Below are positions 17,374-25,881 of a DNA stretch of 42,668 bases, piece after piece. The position numbers and the translations under genes are program-made. This stretch comes from Dethiosulfovibrio salsuginis (GTDB taxonomy: Bacteria; Synergistota; Synergistia; Synergistales; Dethiosulfovibrionaceae): contig NZ_FXBB01000023.1 in NCBI RefSeq assembly GCF_900177735.1, positions 1 through 42,668 of the forward strand. The letters are read 5' to 3'. How positions within the stretch are numbered: the stretch's first letter is position 1; the number at the start of each line of letters is the position of its first letter. The notes under the pieces were generated by a model. The model was not told the DNA's origin, did no database searches, and saw only the letters and a list, made by a program, of their open reading frames with translations.

Positions 17374-19182
17374 ATGAGCGATAAGGTAAATTACGCAAGA
17401 CTGCCGCTCCATCAGGTGAGCAAGGAGCTTGTAGCCGTGGCACAGGGGACTTTGCCCGCCGATCTGGTGGTGAAAAACGCCCGGCTCCTTAACGTCAACA
17501 CAGGGGAGATCCAGGACAAGATGGACGTGGCGGTCAAGTCGGGCCATATAGCCTACGTAGGCGACGCCAGCCACACCGTCGGCGAGAAGACCACCGTGGT
17601 GGACGGCGAGGGCATGGTTTTAGCTCCGGGATTTCTCGACGGCCATATCCACGTGGAGAGCAGCATGATAACCGTCAGGGAGTACGCCAGGACGGTGGTT
17701 CCCCACGGGACGACGGGCATCTTCATGGATCCCCACGAGATAGCCAACGTCCTGGGCATGGAGGGAGTCAAGCTTATGGTCGAGGACGGAAAGGACGTCC
17801 CGATGAACGTGTGGGCCACAATGCCATCCTGCGTTCCAGCCGTGCCGGGCTTCGAGGATTCGGGCGCCGAGTTCGGCCCGGCAGAGGTGGCCGAAGCCAT
17901 GACCTGGGACGGCATCGCCGGTCTCGGGGAGCTAATGAACTTTCCAGGGGTTCTTATGGGAAGCGACCACGCACACGGTGAGATAGCCGCCACGCTGCGC
18001 TCCGGCAAGCCCGTCACGGGACACTATTCCATGCCTGACCTGGACAGAGGTCTCAACGGCTACGTGGCCTCGGGGGTCAGTTCCTGCCACGAGTCGGTCA
18101 GCAAGGAGGACGCCTTGGCTCGGATGCGCCTTGGGATGTACGCCATGATGAGGGAGGGCTCGGCGTGGCACGACGTTAAAGAGACGATCAGGAGCGTCAC
18201 CGAGAGCCGTATAGACACCCGTTTCGCCCTTTTGGTCTGCGACGACGCCCACCCTGACACCCTTTTGTCCCTGGGACACCTGGACCACATCGTCCGCCGG
18301 GCCATAGAGGAGGGACTGGACCCCATCAGGGCCATCCAGATGGTGACCATAAACACCGCCCAGTATTTCGGCAAGGCCGACGAGATAGGGAGCATCTCCC
18401 CTGGGAAGTTCGCCGACATGGTGTTGCTGTCGGACCTGTCCCGGGTTTCGGTCCATAAGGTGATATACAACGGGGTCTTGGTCGCCGAGAAGGGCGATAT
18501 GGTCGTCCCCATCGAAAGATCCACGGTTCCCGATTTCGCCAAAAAATCCGTCAGGCTGGCTGGCCCAGTCACCAAGGAAGACCTCAAAGTGGTGGCCCCT
18601 GAGGGTGCTACCTCCGTCACAGCCAGGGTCATGGAGATAATAGAGGCCCACGTTGGGACCTACTCCCGGGAGATAGAGCTTTCGGTGGTGGACGGCGCCG
18701 TCCCGGCATCACTGGATAAGGACGTGGCTAAGATCGCCGTGTTCGAGCGTCACAAGGCCACCGGGACCAGGGGACTGGGCTTCGTGACGGGCTTCGGCCT
18801 CAAGGGTGGAGCGGTCGGCTCCACCGTGGCCCACGACGCCCACAACCTGATGGTGGTCGGGACCAACGACGACGACATGGTCCTGGCGGCCAACGCCCTG
18901 GCCGAGGCAGGAGGCGGCATGATCGCCGTAAAGGACGGCAAGGTCCTGGCCCTGTTGCCCCTGCCTGTTGCTGGGCTCATGAGCGAGGAGCCGGCCAAGA
19001 CCGTGGCGGCGTCGGTAGCGGCGCTGGACCGGGCCTGGAAGGACCTGGGGTGCGACCTCCATTCGCCTTTCATGACCATGGCCCTGCTGCCCCTTGCCTG
19101 TCTGCCCGAGCTCAGGCTCACCAACAGGGGGCTGGTGGACACGGTGGAGTTCCGTTTCACCGATCTTTTCGTGGAGAAATAG
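17374..19182 (+). CDS. ade: Adenine deaminase
   Basis: Converts adenine to hypoxanthine and ammonia in the cytoplasm, using a two-metal amidohydrolase centre. The 602-aa length fits the family (about 580-600). The metal site GHIHVESS (His91, His93) follows LAPGFLD, and VPHGTTGIFMDPHEIANV is the usual next block. The C-terminal half with GLGFVTGFGLKGGAVGSTV is specific to Ade. The start is the ATG at 17374, preceded by AAGGAGGG at 17359-17366; an upstream ATG at 17320 has no such site. The gene ends face to face with the NimA-like gene with only a shared hairpin between. It fits the purine-catabolic theme of the minus-strand cluster downstream. Confidence 0.95.
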   Translation: MSDKVNYARLPLHQVSKELVAVAQGTLPADLVVKNARLLNVNTGEIQDKMDVAVKSGHIAYVGDASHTVGEKTTVVDGEGMVLAPGFLDGHIHVESSMITVREYARTVVPHGTTGIFMDPHEIANVLGMEGVKLMVEDGKDVPMNVWATMPSCVPAVPGFEDSGAEFGPAEVAEAMTWDGIAGLGELMNFPGVLMGSDHAHGEIAATLRSGKPVTGHYSMPDLDRGLNGYVASGVSSCHESVSKEDALARMRLGMYAMMREGSAWHDVKETIRSVTESRIDTRFALLVCDDAHPDTLLSLGHLDHIVRRAIEEGLDPIRAIQMVTINTAQYFGKADEIGSISPGKFADMVLLSDLSRVSVHKVIYNGVLVAEKGDMVVPIERSTVPDFAKKSVRLAGPVTKEDLKVVAPEGATSVTARVMEIIEAHVGTYSREIELSVVDGAVPASLDKDVAKIAVFERHKATGTRGLGFVTGFGLKGGAVGSTVAHDAHNLMVVGTNDDDMVLAANALAEAGGGMIAVKDGKVLALLPLPVAGLMSEEPAKTVAASVAALDRAWKDLGCDLHSPFMTMALLPLACLPELRLTNRGLVDTVEFRFTDLFVEK

Positions 19183-19206
19183 GGCCTATCTCTCGATAAA
19201 AGGCCC
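19181..19206. terminator. Bidirectional terminator between ade and the NimA-like gene
   Basis: AGGGCCT (19181-19187) pairs with AGGCCCT (19200-19206). The stem overlaps the stop codons of both convergent genes. It is followed by TT on the plus strand only, so it is compact and possibly leaky. Confidence 0.6.
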
Positions 19207-19695
19207 TTTCTGCTTGCCCGTCATGTGGACTATCTCAAGGTCCAAAACGGCGACTTTGTCCAGCAGGGCTCTGGGCCGAGGGATGTCCACGCCCTGACGG
19301 CAGTAGTGAGCCGCCAGGACCGCCAGGCCGTGCCTTTTTCGGTCCTCTTCGTCGTCGGGGACAACCGAGACATGGCCGTAGCCTACGACGCTTTTATAGG
19401 GGAGGAGCAGACCGCTCCTCCCTTTAGGGTTGGGGAAGGGCACCGCGTCGACTTCGACGCAGAAGGACGCCTTTGGATTGGAGCGAATTATGTCGATCTT
19501 CTTGCCCTCCTTAGCGGAGTGGAAGTAGATATGGCCCGGCTCGTAGCCGAAGGTCAGGGGAATCACGTAGGGCCACTCTCCGTCGAAAAGGGACAGGTGA
19601 CAGGCAAGAGCCCTGTCCAGCACCGACTCCATCCAGGACAGGTCCGAGACCTCTCGGTCTTTTCTTCTCACAGGACGATACAGCATCTTAAACAC
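19186..19695 (-). CDS. NimA-like / pyridoxamine 5'-phosphate oxidase-family flavoprotein
   Basis: A 169-aa split-barrel protein. It starts with MLYRPVRRKDREV and has the pattern ALACHLSLFDGEWPYVIPLTFGYE, then IYFHSAKEGKKIDIIRSNP and FCVEVD, which is characteristic of the NimA group (5-nitroimidazole reductase-like, FMN- or haem-binding). Real substrates of most members are unknown. The frame opens with GTG at 19695; an ATG three codons in (19686) is equally possible, with AAAGG about 12 bases before it. It is convergent with ade and appears to be a single gene. Confidence 0.85.
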   Translation of the reverse strand: MFKMLYRPVRRKDREVSDLSWMESVLDRALACHLSLFDGEWPYVIPLTFGYEPGHIYFHSAKEGKKIDIIRSNPKASFCVEVDAVPFPNPKGRSGLLLPYKSVVGYGHVSVVPDDEEDRKRHGLAVLAAHYCRQGVDIPRPRALLDKVAVLDLEIVHMTGKQKGPFIER

Positions 19696-19809
19696 CAGCC
19701 TTTCGTTTTTTTATGGCTCTAAATAGGGCCCCCTCGGTCCTGGGAGAGCTGCACATCCCTGTCCTTCCCATAAAATCGACGGAGGAAAAGCCCGACCTCT
19801 CCAGTATAT

Positions 19810-19828
19810 CCAGAAAAACCTTTTCTGG
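19810..19828. other. Small perfect hairpin, CCAGAAAA/TTTTCTGG
   Basis: An 8-bp perfect stem with a 3-base loop lies in the 200-base gap between the NimA-like gene and the carbamate kinase gene, beside the larger terminator. The rest of this gap holds no gene that I can support. Confidence 0.45.
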
Positions 19829-19842
19829 AACAGCCCCTACAC

Positions 19843-19886
19843 AAAAGGCCCCGGGTGGCTGGATAGCTCCAGTCCCGGGGCCTTTT
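19843..19886 (-). terminator. Terminator after carbamate kinase
   Basis: AAAAGGCCCCGGG (19843-19855) pairs with CCCGGGGCCTTTT (19873-19885). On the minus strand the structure begins 10 bases after the arcC stop and ends in TTTT, so it closes the long minus-strand cluster. Confidence 0.85.
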
Positions 19887-19895
19887 TGTATGGCT

Positions 19896-20837
19896 CTACT
19901 TTACTATCTGGGTTCCCTCGGTGCCCTCAAGGGCCTCAAGAGCCTGGTCCAGGCTAGCTATGATCGCCCGGGATCCGCCGTTCTCGACAAAGGCCATGGC
20001 CGCTGCGACCTTGGGCCCCATGGAACCGGCCTTGAAGTGACCCTCCGCCTGGTAGCCCTTCATCTCGTCCAGATCCACCTTGCCCAGCCACTTCTCCTCG
20101 GGCTTGCCGTAGTTCAGTGCGACCTTCGGAACGTCGGTAAGGATCATGAAAAGGTCGGCCTTCACCTGTTGGGCCAGAAGCTCTCCGGCCAGGTCCTTGT
20201 CTATTACCGCCTCGACCCCTCTGTAGCTTCCGTCGGCCTCTTTGACAACAGGGATACCGCCGCCACCGGAGGCCACGACCACGTAGCCACGGTCAGCGAG
20301 CTCCTGAATCGCCTGACGCTCCACTATGTTGATAGGCTTGGGAGAGGGAACGACACGCCTCCAGCCCCTGCCAGAGTCCTCGACCCAGCTCTCACCGGAG
20401 GACTCCATCCTGGCCTTGGCGGTCGCCTCGTCGTAGAAGGGGCCCACTGGCTTGGTGGGGTTGGCGAAGGCCGGATCCTCCGAGGAAACCTCGACCTGGG
20501 TCACCAGGCAGAGGGGCTCTTTGGCTATTCCGTGGGCTATGAGGGCCTTTTTAAACTCCTGAACGAAAAGATATCCTATGAAGCCCTGGCTCTCGGCGCC
20601 ACACACGTCCATCGGCATGGCGGGGACCTTGTCCTTGCCCGCCTCCTGCTGGATCAGGATAGCTCCTACCTGGGGGCCGTTGCCGTGGGTCAAGACCACC
20701 TCGTAACCAGCGTCTATCATCTTCACTATCTGGGCTACTGTGCTTGCGACGCTGGTCCTCTGGTCCTGCTCCGTTCCCTTCTGGCCTCTTTGAAGTATGG
20801 CGTTGCCTCCTAGGGCTACTACGACTCTCTTGCTCAT
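19896..20837 (-). CDS. arcC: Carbamate kinase
   Basis: Transfers the phosphate of carbamoyl phosphate to ADP, giving ATP, CO2 and ammonia, in the cytoplasm. The 313-aa length is typical. The family blocks are VVALGGNAIL at the N-terminus, LTHGNGPQVG near residue 50, VVASGGGGIPV, and LMILTDVPKVAL (written here as FMILTDV). The start MSKRVV is chosen because GGAGGATGT lies just before it; an in-frame codon 6 residues upstream overlaps that site. It is the last gene of the minus-strand cluster. Together with the carbamoyltransferase at 27213 and the hydantoinase before it, it would harvest ATP from carbamoylated intermediates. Confidence 0.96.
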   Translation of the reverse strand: MSKRVVVALGGNAILQRGQKGTEQDQRTSVASTVAQIVKMIDAGYEVVLTHGNGPQVGAILIQQEAGKDKVPAMPMDVCGAESQGFIGYLFVQEFKKALIAHGIAKEPLCLVTQVEVSSEDPAFANPTKPVGPFYDEATAKARMESSGESWVEDSGRGWRRVVPSPKPINIVERQAIQELADRGYVVVASGGGGIPVVKEADGSYRGVEAVIDKDLAGELLAQQVKADLFMILTDVPKVALNYGKPEEKWLGKVDLDEMKGYQAEGHFKAGSMGPKVAAAMAFVENGGSRAIIASLDQALEALEGTEGTQIVK

Positions 20838-20870
20838 TGGACATCCTCCGTTCAAAGTTGAATTTAATTT

Positions 20871-22250
20871 TTATGTGCCTCGGCTCTGTGGAGCCGTCGG
20901 TCTCGGTTTTCTAGGTATAAATCTGCCTCTCCCGGGGTCGCAGCACAGAGCTCCGTTCCCGAAGACCACCTCTCCTCTGGATATAGTGGTCAGGACCTTG
21001 CCCTGGATCTCCATGCCCTCGTAGGGGGAGAAATCGACGTTCATGTGCAGATCCTCCGCCCTCACCGTCCACTTTGCCGACGGGTCGAAGATGACTAAGT
21101 CACCGTCGTATCCCGGGACTATCCTGCCCTTTCCGGTCAGACCGTAACGGTCCGCCGGAGCCTGGGACGTTATGAGGGGCAGATGCTCCACCGGTATGAG
21201 GCCCTTCAGGACCCCCTGATATACCAGCGGCAACAGAAGCTCGACCCCTGGGAGGCCGTAGGGCAGGTCGGAGAAAGACCCTTTCCACGTCTTCTGGGCC
21301 CTGGTGAAGGGACAGTGGTCTGTGGCGACGAAGTCCAGCACCCCTGAGCTCAGTAAGCTCCAGAGGGCCTGACGGTCCCGGTTCGACCTCAGCGCCGGAC
21401 TGGCGGAGTAAAGGTGTCCGTCGGGCCGGTCGTAGACCTCGTCGGTGAGGAAAAGGTACTGTGGACAGGTCTCGCCGGTTATATCCACTCCTCGCCTCCG
21501 GGCCAGGTCTATACGGCTCGCCCCAAGGCCAGAGCTGACGTGGACCACGTGGACCGACGCCCCTGTGGCCTCGCCGTAGAAGGCCACCTGATCTATGGCG
21601 GCCCCCTCGCAGGTGTCGGGCCTGGTCCTGGCTAGGGCCCTCATGGACCCCTTCTGCTCCTCCGACAGCTCCGACGTGAGTACCCTTATAAGCTCGTCGT
21701 CCTCGGCGTGGACCACCGCCACAGCCCCGAGTTCGGCTATCTTCGAGAAGCACCTGAACAGGGTTCCTCCGTCGGACCTCCTGCCTGAGTCGCCGTAGGC
21801 GGTGAAGAACTTGAAGCTGGTGATTCCCCGTTCCACAGCCTGGGCGATCTGCTCCTCTTTGCCGGGACGCCATCCTATGACCTCGCAGTGGAAGCTGTAG
21901 TCGGCGACGGCGGGACGGGCGGTCTCCAGGCGAGACTCTAGGTCCTCAACCAGTGCGGTTTCGTGGCTTCCTACTGTGAAGTCCACCACCGTGGTAACCC
22001 CTCCGGCCAGGGCCGCACCGGTACCGGATAAAAAGTCGTCGCTGGAGCGATCCCCCCGGACCGGGAGATCAAGGTGGACGTGGGCGTCGACGACGCCAGG
22101 GAGAACCATAAGCCCTTGAGCGTTCAGCTCCTGCCGTCCTTTGAGCTTTTTACCTAAGGCGGCTATTTTGCCGTTTTCCAGGGCTATATCCGCAAATAAC
22201 GGCCCTGAAGCGGTTATTATCATACCATCTTTGACCACAAGATCATACAC
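20871..22250 (-). CDS. Dihydropyrimidinase / D-hydantoinase family amidohydrolase
   Basis: Hydrolyses cyclic amide bonds of hydantoins, dihydropyrimidines or related ureides. The 459-aa protein shows the metal-binding HVH at 57-59 (PGVVDAHVHLDLP), the bridging carboxylated lysine Lys147 in TSFKFFTAYGD, a HVVHVSS block and the C-terminal metal aspartate in ATDHCPF. The start is GTG, fixed by GGAGGTGAT about 8 bases upstream. E. coli HyuA (YgeZ) lies beside YgeW, YgeY and the carbamate kinase YqeA in the same way, so a role in purine or ureide breakdown is likely; the true substrate is not readable. It is separated from arcC by 33 bases and is surely cotranscribed. Confidence 0.9.
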   Translation of the reverse strand: MYDLVVKDGMIITASGPLFADIALENGKIAALGKKLKGRQELNAQGLMVLPGVVDAHVHLDLPVRGDRSSDDFLSGTGAALAGGVTTVVDFTVGSHETALVEDLESRLETARPAVADYSFHCEVIGWRPGKEEQIAQAVERGITSFKFFTAYGDSGRRSDGGTLFRCFSKIAELGAVAVVHAEDDELIRVLTSELSEEQKGSMRALARTRPDTCEGAAIDQVAFYGEATGASVHVVHVSSGLGASRIDLARRRGVDITGETCPQYLFLTDEVYDRPDGHLYSASPALRSNRDRQALWSLLSSGVLDFVATDHCPFTRAQKTWKGSFSDLPYGLPGVELLLPLVYQGVLKGLIPVEHLPLITSQAPADRYGLTGKGRIVPGYDGDLVIFDPSAKWTVRAEDLHMNVDFSPYEGMEIQGKVLTTISRGEVVFGNGALCCDPGRGRFIPRKPRPTAPQSRGT

Positions 22251-22293
22251 TAAAAATCACCTCCGTGGGAAGTTGAGTTTATGATTTTTGATA

Positions 22294-23217
22294 TTATCGC
22301 CGCTCTTTTTCGTAAGGGACGCCCAGCGTGGCGGGGACGTTGAAGTTGCTCCTGGCCACCGTCGCCACTATGGTCAGGATATAGGGTATGGCTATAAGGA
22401 ACTCGTTCGGGACCAAGGTTATGCCGGAGGTCTGAAGCTGGATCGCCACGGCGTCGGCTAGGCCGAAGACCATGGCTCCCACGAAGACCCCCATAGGATT
22501 CCAGTTGCCCAGGAAACATATGGCGAAGGCTATCCATCCCCGTCCACCGATAATATCGTTGGTGTACATCCCCAGAAAGGCCAGGGAGTAGAAGGCTCCA
22601 GCCAGACCGTCGACGGCCCCTGCCACCAGCAGTGTCCTGAACCGAACCTTGTCCACGTCGATCCCCGCAGCCTCAACCGCCTCGGGGTTCTCGCCGGTGG
22701 AGCGGAGGATCAGGCCGAGCTGAGTTTTATAGAGAACCCAGTACCCCAGAGGTATCAAAGCCCAGGCGAGGTAGGTCAGAGGGCTTTGGGTGAACAGAGC
22801 CTTGCCCAGCACCGGTATGGAGGACAGCAGGGGAATGGCCATGGGCCTTATGGGCTCCAAAGTCAGAGGCAGGAGGGGAACTCCGAAGATCACCCTGTAG
22901 AGGTATATGCCAAGCCCCGCCGCGAGGATGTTCAGCGCCGTCCCTGTGACTATCTGGTGTTGCTTCAGCCTGACGGTGAAAAGGCCGTAGACCGCCGCAA
23001 CTGCGACCCCGACCGCCATGGCGGCGACAAGGCCCAGGAGGATACTTCCGCTTGAGTAGGCCACCACGAAACCGCTCCAGGCCCCCAGCAGGAAGATCCC
23101 CTCTATAGCTATGACCATCACCCCGGTCCGTTCGGCGTAGACCTCCGCCAGTCCGCCGAGGAGCAGCGGCGTGCTCATCTGTAAGGCTCCGGCTATAAGC
23201 CCGGTGATGACCATCAT
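22294..23217 (-). CDS. Nucleoside-type ABC transporter permease 2
   Basis: A 307-aa integral membrane protein of the YufQ/NupQ (BPD_transp_2) type. Hydrophobic helices run through the protein. The signature blocks are MSTPLLLGGLAEVYAERTGV near the N-terminus, IAIEGIFLLGAW, and a central LRSTGENPEAVEAAGIDV cytoplasmic loop that contacts the ATPase. It pairs with the permease at 23214, with which it overlaps by 4 bases. Together with the ATPase and BMP protein it forms a complete importer of purine nucleosides or bases. The ligand is inferred from the family and from the adjacent purine genes. Confidence 0.93.
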   Translation of the reverse strand: MMVITGLIAGALQMSTPLLLGGLAEVYAERTGVMVIAIEGIFLLGAWSGFVVAYSSGSILLGLVAAMAVGVAVAAVYGLFTVRLKQHQIVTGTALNILAAGLGIYLYRVIFGVPLLPLTLEPIRPMAIPLLSSIPVLGKALFTQSPLTYLAWALIPLGYWVLYKTQLGLILRSTGENPEAVEAAGIDVDKVRFRTLLVAGAVDGLAGAFYSLAFLGMYTNDIIGGRGWIAFAICFLGNWNPMGVFVGAMVFGLADAVAIQLQTSGITLVPNEFLIAIPYILTIVATVARSNFNVPATLGVPYEKERR

Positions 23218-24287
23218 CTCCGATCTCCCCCTTTCTTGAGAGCCCTTTTGCTGGCGGCAGCGGAGAGGGCTGACTGAGCTGCGTAGGACAGTATCACAGA
23301 GAGCATGACAAATCCCTCCATGATCCCTATTATGCTGGATGGAACCCCGGAGGTCTGGACCGCCAGGTTCCCTCCCACCTGAAGGGCCCCGAAAAGGATC
23401 GAGGCGAGGACGATCCCCAGGGGATGGGCGTTGCCCAGTATGGCTATGCCGATGCCCTCGGCCCCTATCATGGGGCTGAAACCCTGGACGAGCATGTGCT
23501 GCATACCGTTGACCTCGGTGAACCCGGCCAGGCCCGCAAAGGCGCCGCTTATGGCGAAAACCGCCACGAAGATGCCGCCGGAGTTTATGCCAGCGTATCT
23601 AGCGGCGTCCCGGTTCATGCCGACGGCCCTGATCCTGTAACCCAAAGAGGTCCTCCAGAGGATAAACCAGGCCAGGAGCGCCGCCGCCAGTGCCAGGACG
23701 AAGCCCCAATGCAGCCTGGTTTTCGGGATAAGGGCCGGTATCCAACCGGCGTCGGCGATAACGTCGGTCTGAGGGTATTCGCCCTTGACCTCCCTGAGAG
23801 GGCCTCTCAATAGATAGTTCATGATCGCCAGCGCCACGTAGGTGGACATCATGCTGATCAGGAACTCGTTTGCGTTGAACCTGGCCTTGGCTAAGCCAAC
23901 CAAAGAGGCCCACAGGCATCCCATCAAGGCGGCACCCAGGGCGCACAGAGGTAGGACCACCAGAGGCGAGCTGTCCCCCATGGAGATGGCTACCCAGGCG
24001 GCGGCCACGGACCCCAGGTAGAACTGACCTTGGGCCCCTATGTTGAACAGGTTGGCCCTGAAGGCGAAGCCGAAGGCCAGCCCGGTGAGTATCAAAGGGG
24101 TCGCCTTGGCGAATATGTCCGCCACGTTGTATTCGTCCCTGAAAGCCATGGATAGGATCTTTCCGTAGACCGATAGGGGGTTGGCCCCCAGCAGGGTCAT
24201 CATCAGGCCGCTCGCCGCCAGCCCCACCGCCACAGACAATATGGGCCAGGCCACCGCCCCAAGGGCCGCACCCTTACGATCAGCCAT
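23214..24287 (-). CDS. Nucleoside-type ABC transporter permease 1
   Basis: A 357-aa membrane protein of the YufP/NupP family. The N-terminus has a single helix, then a soluble stretch (YGKILSMAFRDEYNVADIF) and about eight more helices. The sequence FRANLFNIGAQGQFYLG is the family hallmark, and the coupling loop is RIRAVGMNRDAARYAGI. It overlaps the ATPase gene by 8 bases and the second permease by 4, so the three are translationally coupled. It is the larger half of the transmembrane channel for the BMP-type importer. Confidence 0.93.
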   Translation of the reverse strand: MADRKGAALGAVAWPILSVAVGLAASGLMMTLLGANPLSVYGKILSMAFRDEYNVADIFAKATPLILTGLAFGFAFRANLFNIGAQGQFYLGSVAAAWVAISMGDSSPLVVLPLCALGAALMGCLWASLVGLAKARFNANEFLISMMSTYVALAIMNYLLRGPLREVKGEYPQTDVIADAGWIPALIPKTRLHWGFVLALAAALLAWFILWRTSLGYRIRAVGMNRDAARYAGINSGGIFVAVFAISGAFAGLAGFTEVNGMQHMLVQGFSPMIGAEGIGIAILGNAHPLGIVLASILFGALQVGGNLAVQTSGVPSSIIGIMEGFVMLSVILSYAAQSALSAAASKRALKKGGDRR

Positions 24288-25818
24288 GATGAACCTCCTC
24301 CACCCCTGCCATCAGAAGGCCTATTCTGTCCACGTCCATGTCACTCCGGTCCAGGACGTCCAGTATTCTCCCACCGTATATGACCCCTACTCGGTCGGAA
24401 AGGGTCAGTACCTCCGAAAGCTCCGTCGATATGAGAAGAATGGCCTTTCCCTTGGACCTCTCCTCCATCAGGACCGAGTGGACGTAGTCCGCCGCCCCTA
24501 GGTCCAGTCCCCTTATGGGCTGGACGGCAACCAAAAGGCTGGATCCAAGGCCGATCTCCCTGGCTATGACCACCTTCTGCTGGTTTCCGCCGGAGAGGGC
24601 CTTCGCCTTTGTGGATGGGGACGGAGCCTTTATGGAGAACCTGCCCACAAGGGCCGCTCCGTGTTCCCCTATGGAGCCGCCGTCCATCACGCCGGACCTG
24701 AAATAAGGCCTGTCGCCGCTGTTTTTGAGTATAAAGTTCTCCTCCACCGACATATCCAGGACCAGACCGTCTTTATGTCTATCCGCCGGTATGTAGCCGA
24801 CGCCGGAGGCAATTATTTCCTTCACCGATAGGCCGGTGATATCCCTGCCGTTGAGGGTTATAGATCCATCAACCGGGGCCCTCAGGCCGCAGATGGCCTC
24901 AGCGAGCTCCTGCTGTCCGTTTCCGCTTACCCCCGCTATGCCGAATATCTCCCCTCTGCCAACTGTCAGAGAAAGTCCGTTCAGGGCGATAGAGCCCCTG
25001 TCGTCCTTCACAGTGAGGTCCAGCACCGAAAGCACCGGCTCCCCGGGAAGGCCCTCCCTGTGGCCGGACACCAGCTCAAGGTCCCTTCCGACCATCATCC
25101 TCGCCAGCTCCCTCTCGCTGGATTCGGCGGTCGACACCGATCCTACGACCTTTCCCGCCCTCATCACGGTGACCGAGTCGGCCATGGCCATGACCTCCCC
25201 CAGCTTATGGGTTATGAGGATCACCGAGTTGCCCTGGGAGGTGAACTCCCTGACGAACTCGCCGAGCCTCTCGGTCTCCTGAGGGGTCAAGACCGCCGTA
25301 GGCTCGTCCATTATGAGTATTCTGGCCTTCCTGTAGAGGGCCTTTACTATCTCCACCCTCTGCTGCATCCCCACAGGAAGCTGTCCCACCTTGCCGTAGG
25401 GGTCGACCTCAAGGCCGTACCGCGAACCTAGCTCCCTCAGCTCCGAGGAGACCCTCTCCAGATCGAGACGATCCATAGAGGATCCTAGCCCTAGGACGAC
25501 GTTCTCCGCCACCGAATGGACCGGCACCAGGCTGAAATGCTGGTGTATCATGCCTATCCCCAGAGCCATGGCGTCCTGAGGGGAATCTATCCTCACCGAT
25601 GAGCCGTCCACCAGGATCTTCCCCTGATCCTGCCGGTACATGCCGTACAGTATCCTCATCAGGGTGGTCTTTCCGGCTCCGTTCTCCCCTAAAAGAGCCA
25701 GCACCTCCCCCTTTTTCACCGATATATGCACGTCCTCGTTCGCCACGGTCCCGGGGAAGTACTTGGTTATCCCCTTCAGCTCCACCGCTGGAACCCCGTC
25801 AGGTTCCTGTCCTTTCAT
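24280..25818 (-). CDS. Nucleoside-type ABC transporter ATPase (two fused ABC domains)
   Basis: A 512-aa protein with two nucleotide-binding domains, as in YufO/NupO and sugar importers of the RbsA type. The first has Walker A GENGAGKTT, a signature region LPVGMQQRVEIVKAL and Walker B ILIMDEPTAVL. The second has the usual weakened Walker A (GVSGNGQQE), signature LSGGNQQKV and AVQPIRGLDLG in place of the DEPT box. It powers uptake through the two permeases. AGGAGGG lies just upstream of the ATG. A hairpin terminator between this gene and the binding-protein gene would keep the ATPase less abundant than the binding protein. Confidence 0.95.
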   Translation of the reverse strand: MKGQEPDGVPAVELKGITKYFPGTVANEDVHISVKKGEVLALLGENGAGKTTLMRILYGMYRQDQGKILVDGSSVRIDSPQDAMALGIGMIHQHFSLVPVHSVAENVVLGLGSSMDRLDLERVSSELRELGSRYGLEVDPYGKVGQLPVGMQQRVEIVKALYRKARILIMDEPTAVLTPQETERLGEFVREFTSQGNSVILITHKLGEVMAMADSVTVMRAGKVVGSVSTAESSERELARMMVGRDLELVSGHREGLPGEPVLSVLDLTVKDDRGSIALNGLSLTVGRGEIFGIAGVSGNGQQELAEAICGLRAPVDGSITLNGRDITGLSVKEIIASGVGYIPADRHKDGLVLDMSVEENFILKNSGDRPYFRSGVMDGGSIGEHGAALVGRFSIKAPSPSTKAKALSGGNQQKVVIAREIGLGSSLLVAVQPIRGLDLGAADYVHSVLMEERSKGKAILLISTELSEVLTLSDRVGVIYGGRILDVLDRSDMDVDRIGLLMAGVEEVHHG

Positions 25819-25839
25819 GTAAAGCCCTCCTCCACCTAC

Positions 25840-25874
25840 AAAAAAGGCCGGGAGAGGGCGAGCCCGTCCCGGCC
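25840..25874 (-). terminator. Intra-operon terminator after the binding-protein gene
   Basis: On the minus strand GGCCGGGA (25867-25874 complement) pairs with TCCCGGCC (25846-25853 complement) and is followed by TTTTTT. It begins 7 bases after the bmpA stop and lies ahead of the ATPase gene in the same operon. Partial termination here is the common way to make more binding protein than transporter. Confidence 0.85.
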
Positions 25875-25881
25875 GGTAACG

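Noticed and set aside
19713-20813. A 366-aa open frame on the plus strand opposite arcC
   Set aside because: It is the antisense shadow of carbamate kinase. The arcC frame has all family motifs, while this one shows no domain and no ribosome-binding site. GC-rich third positions keep such frames open.
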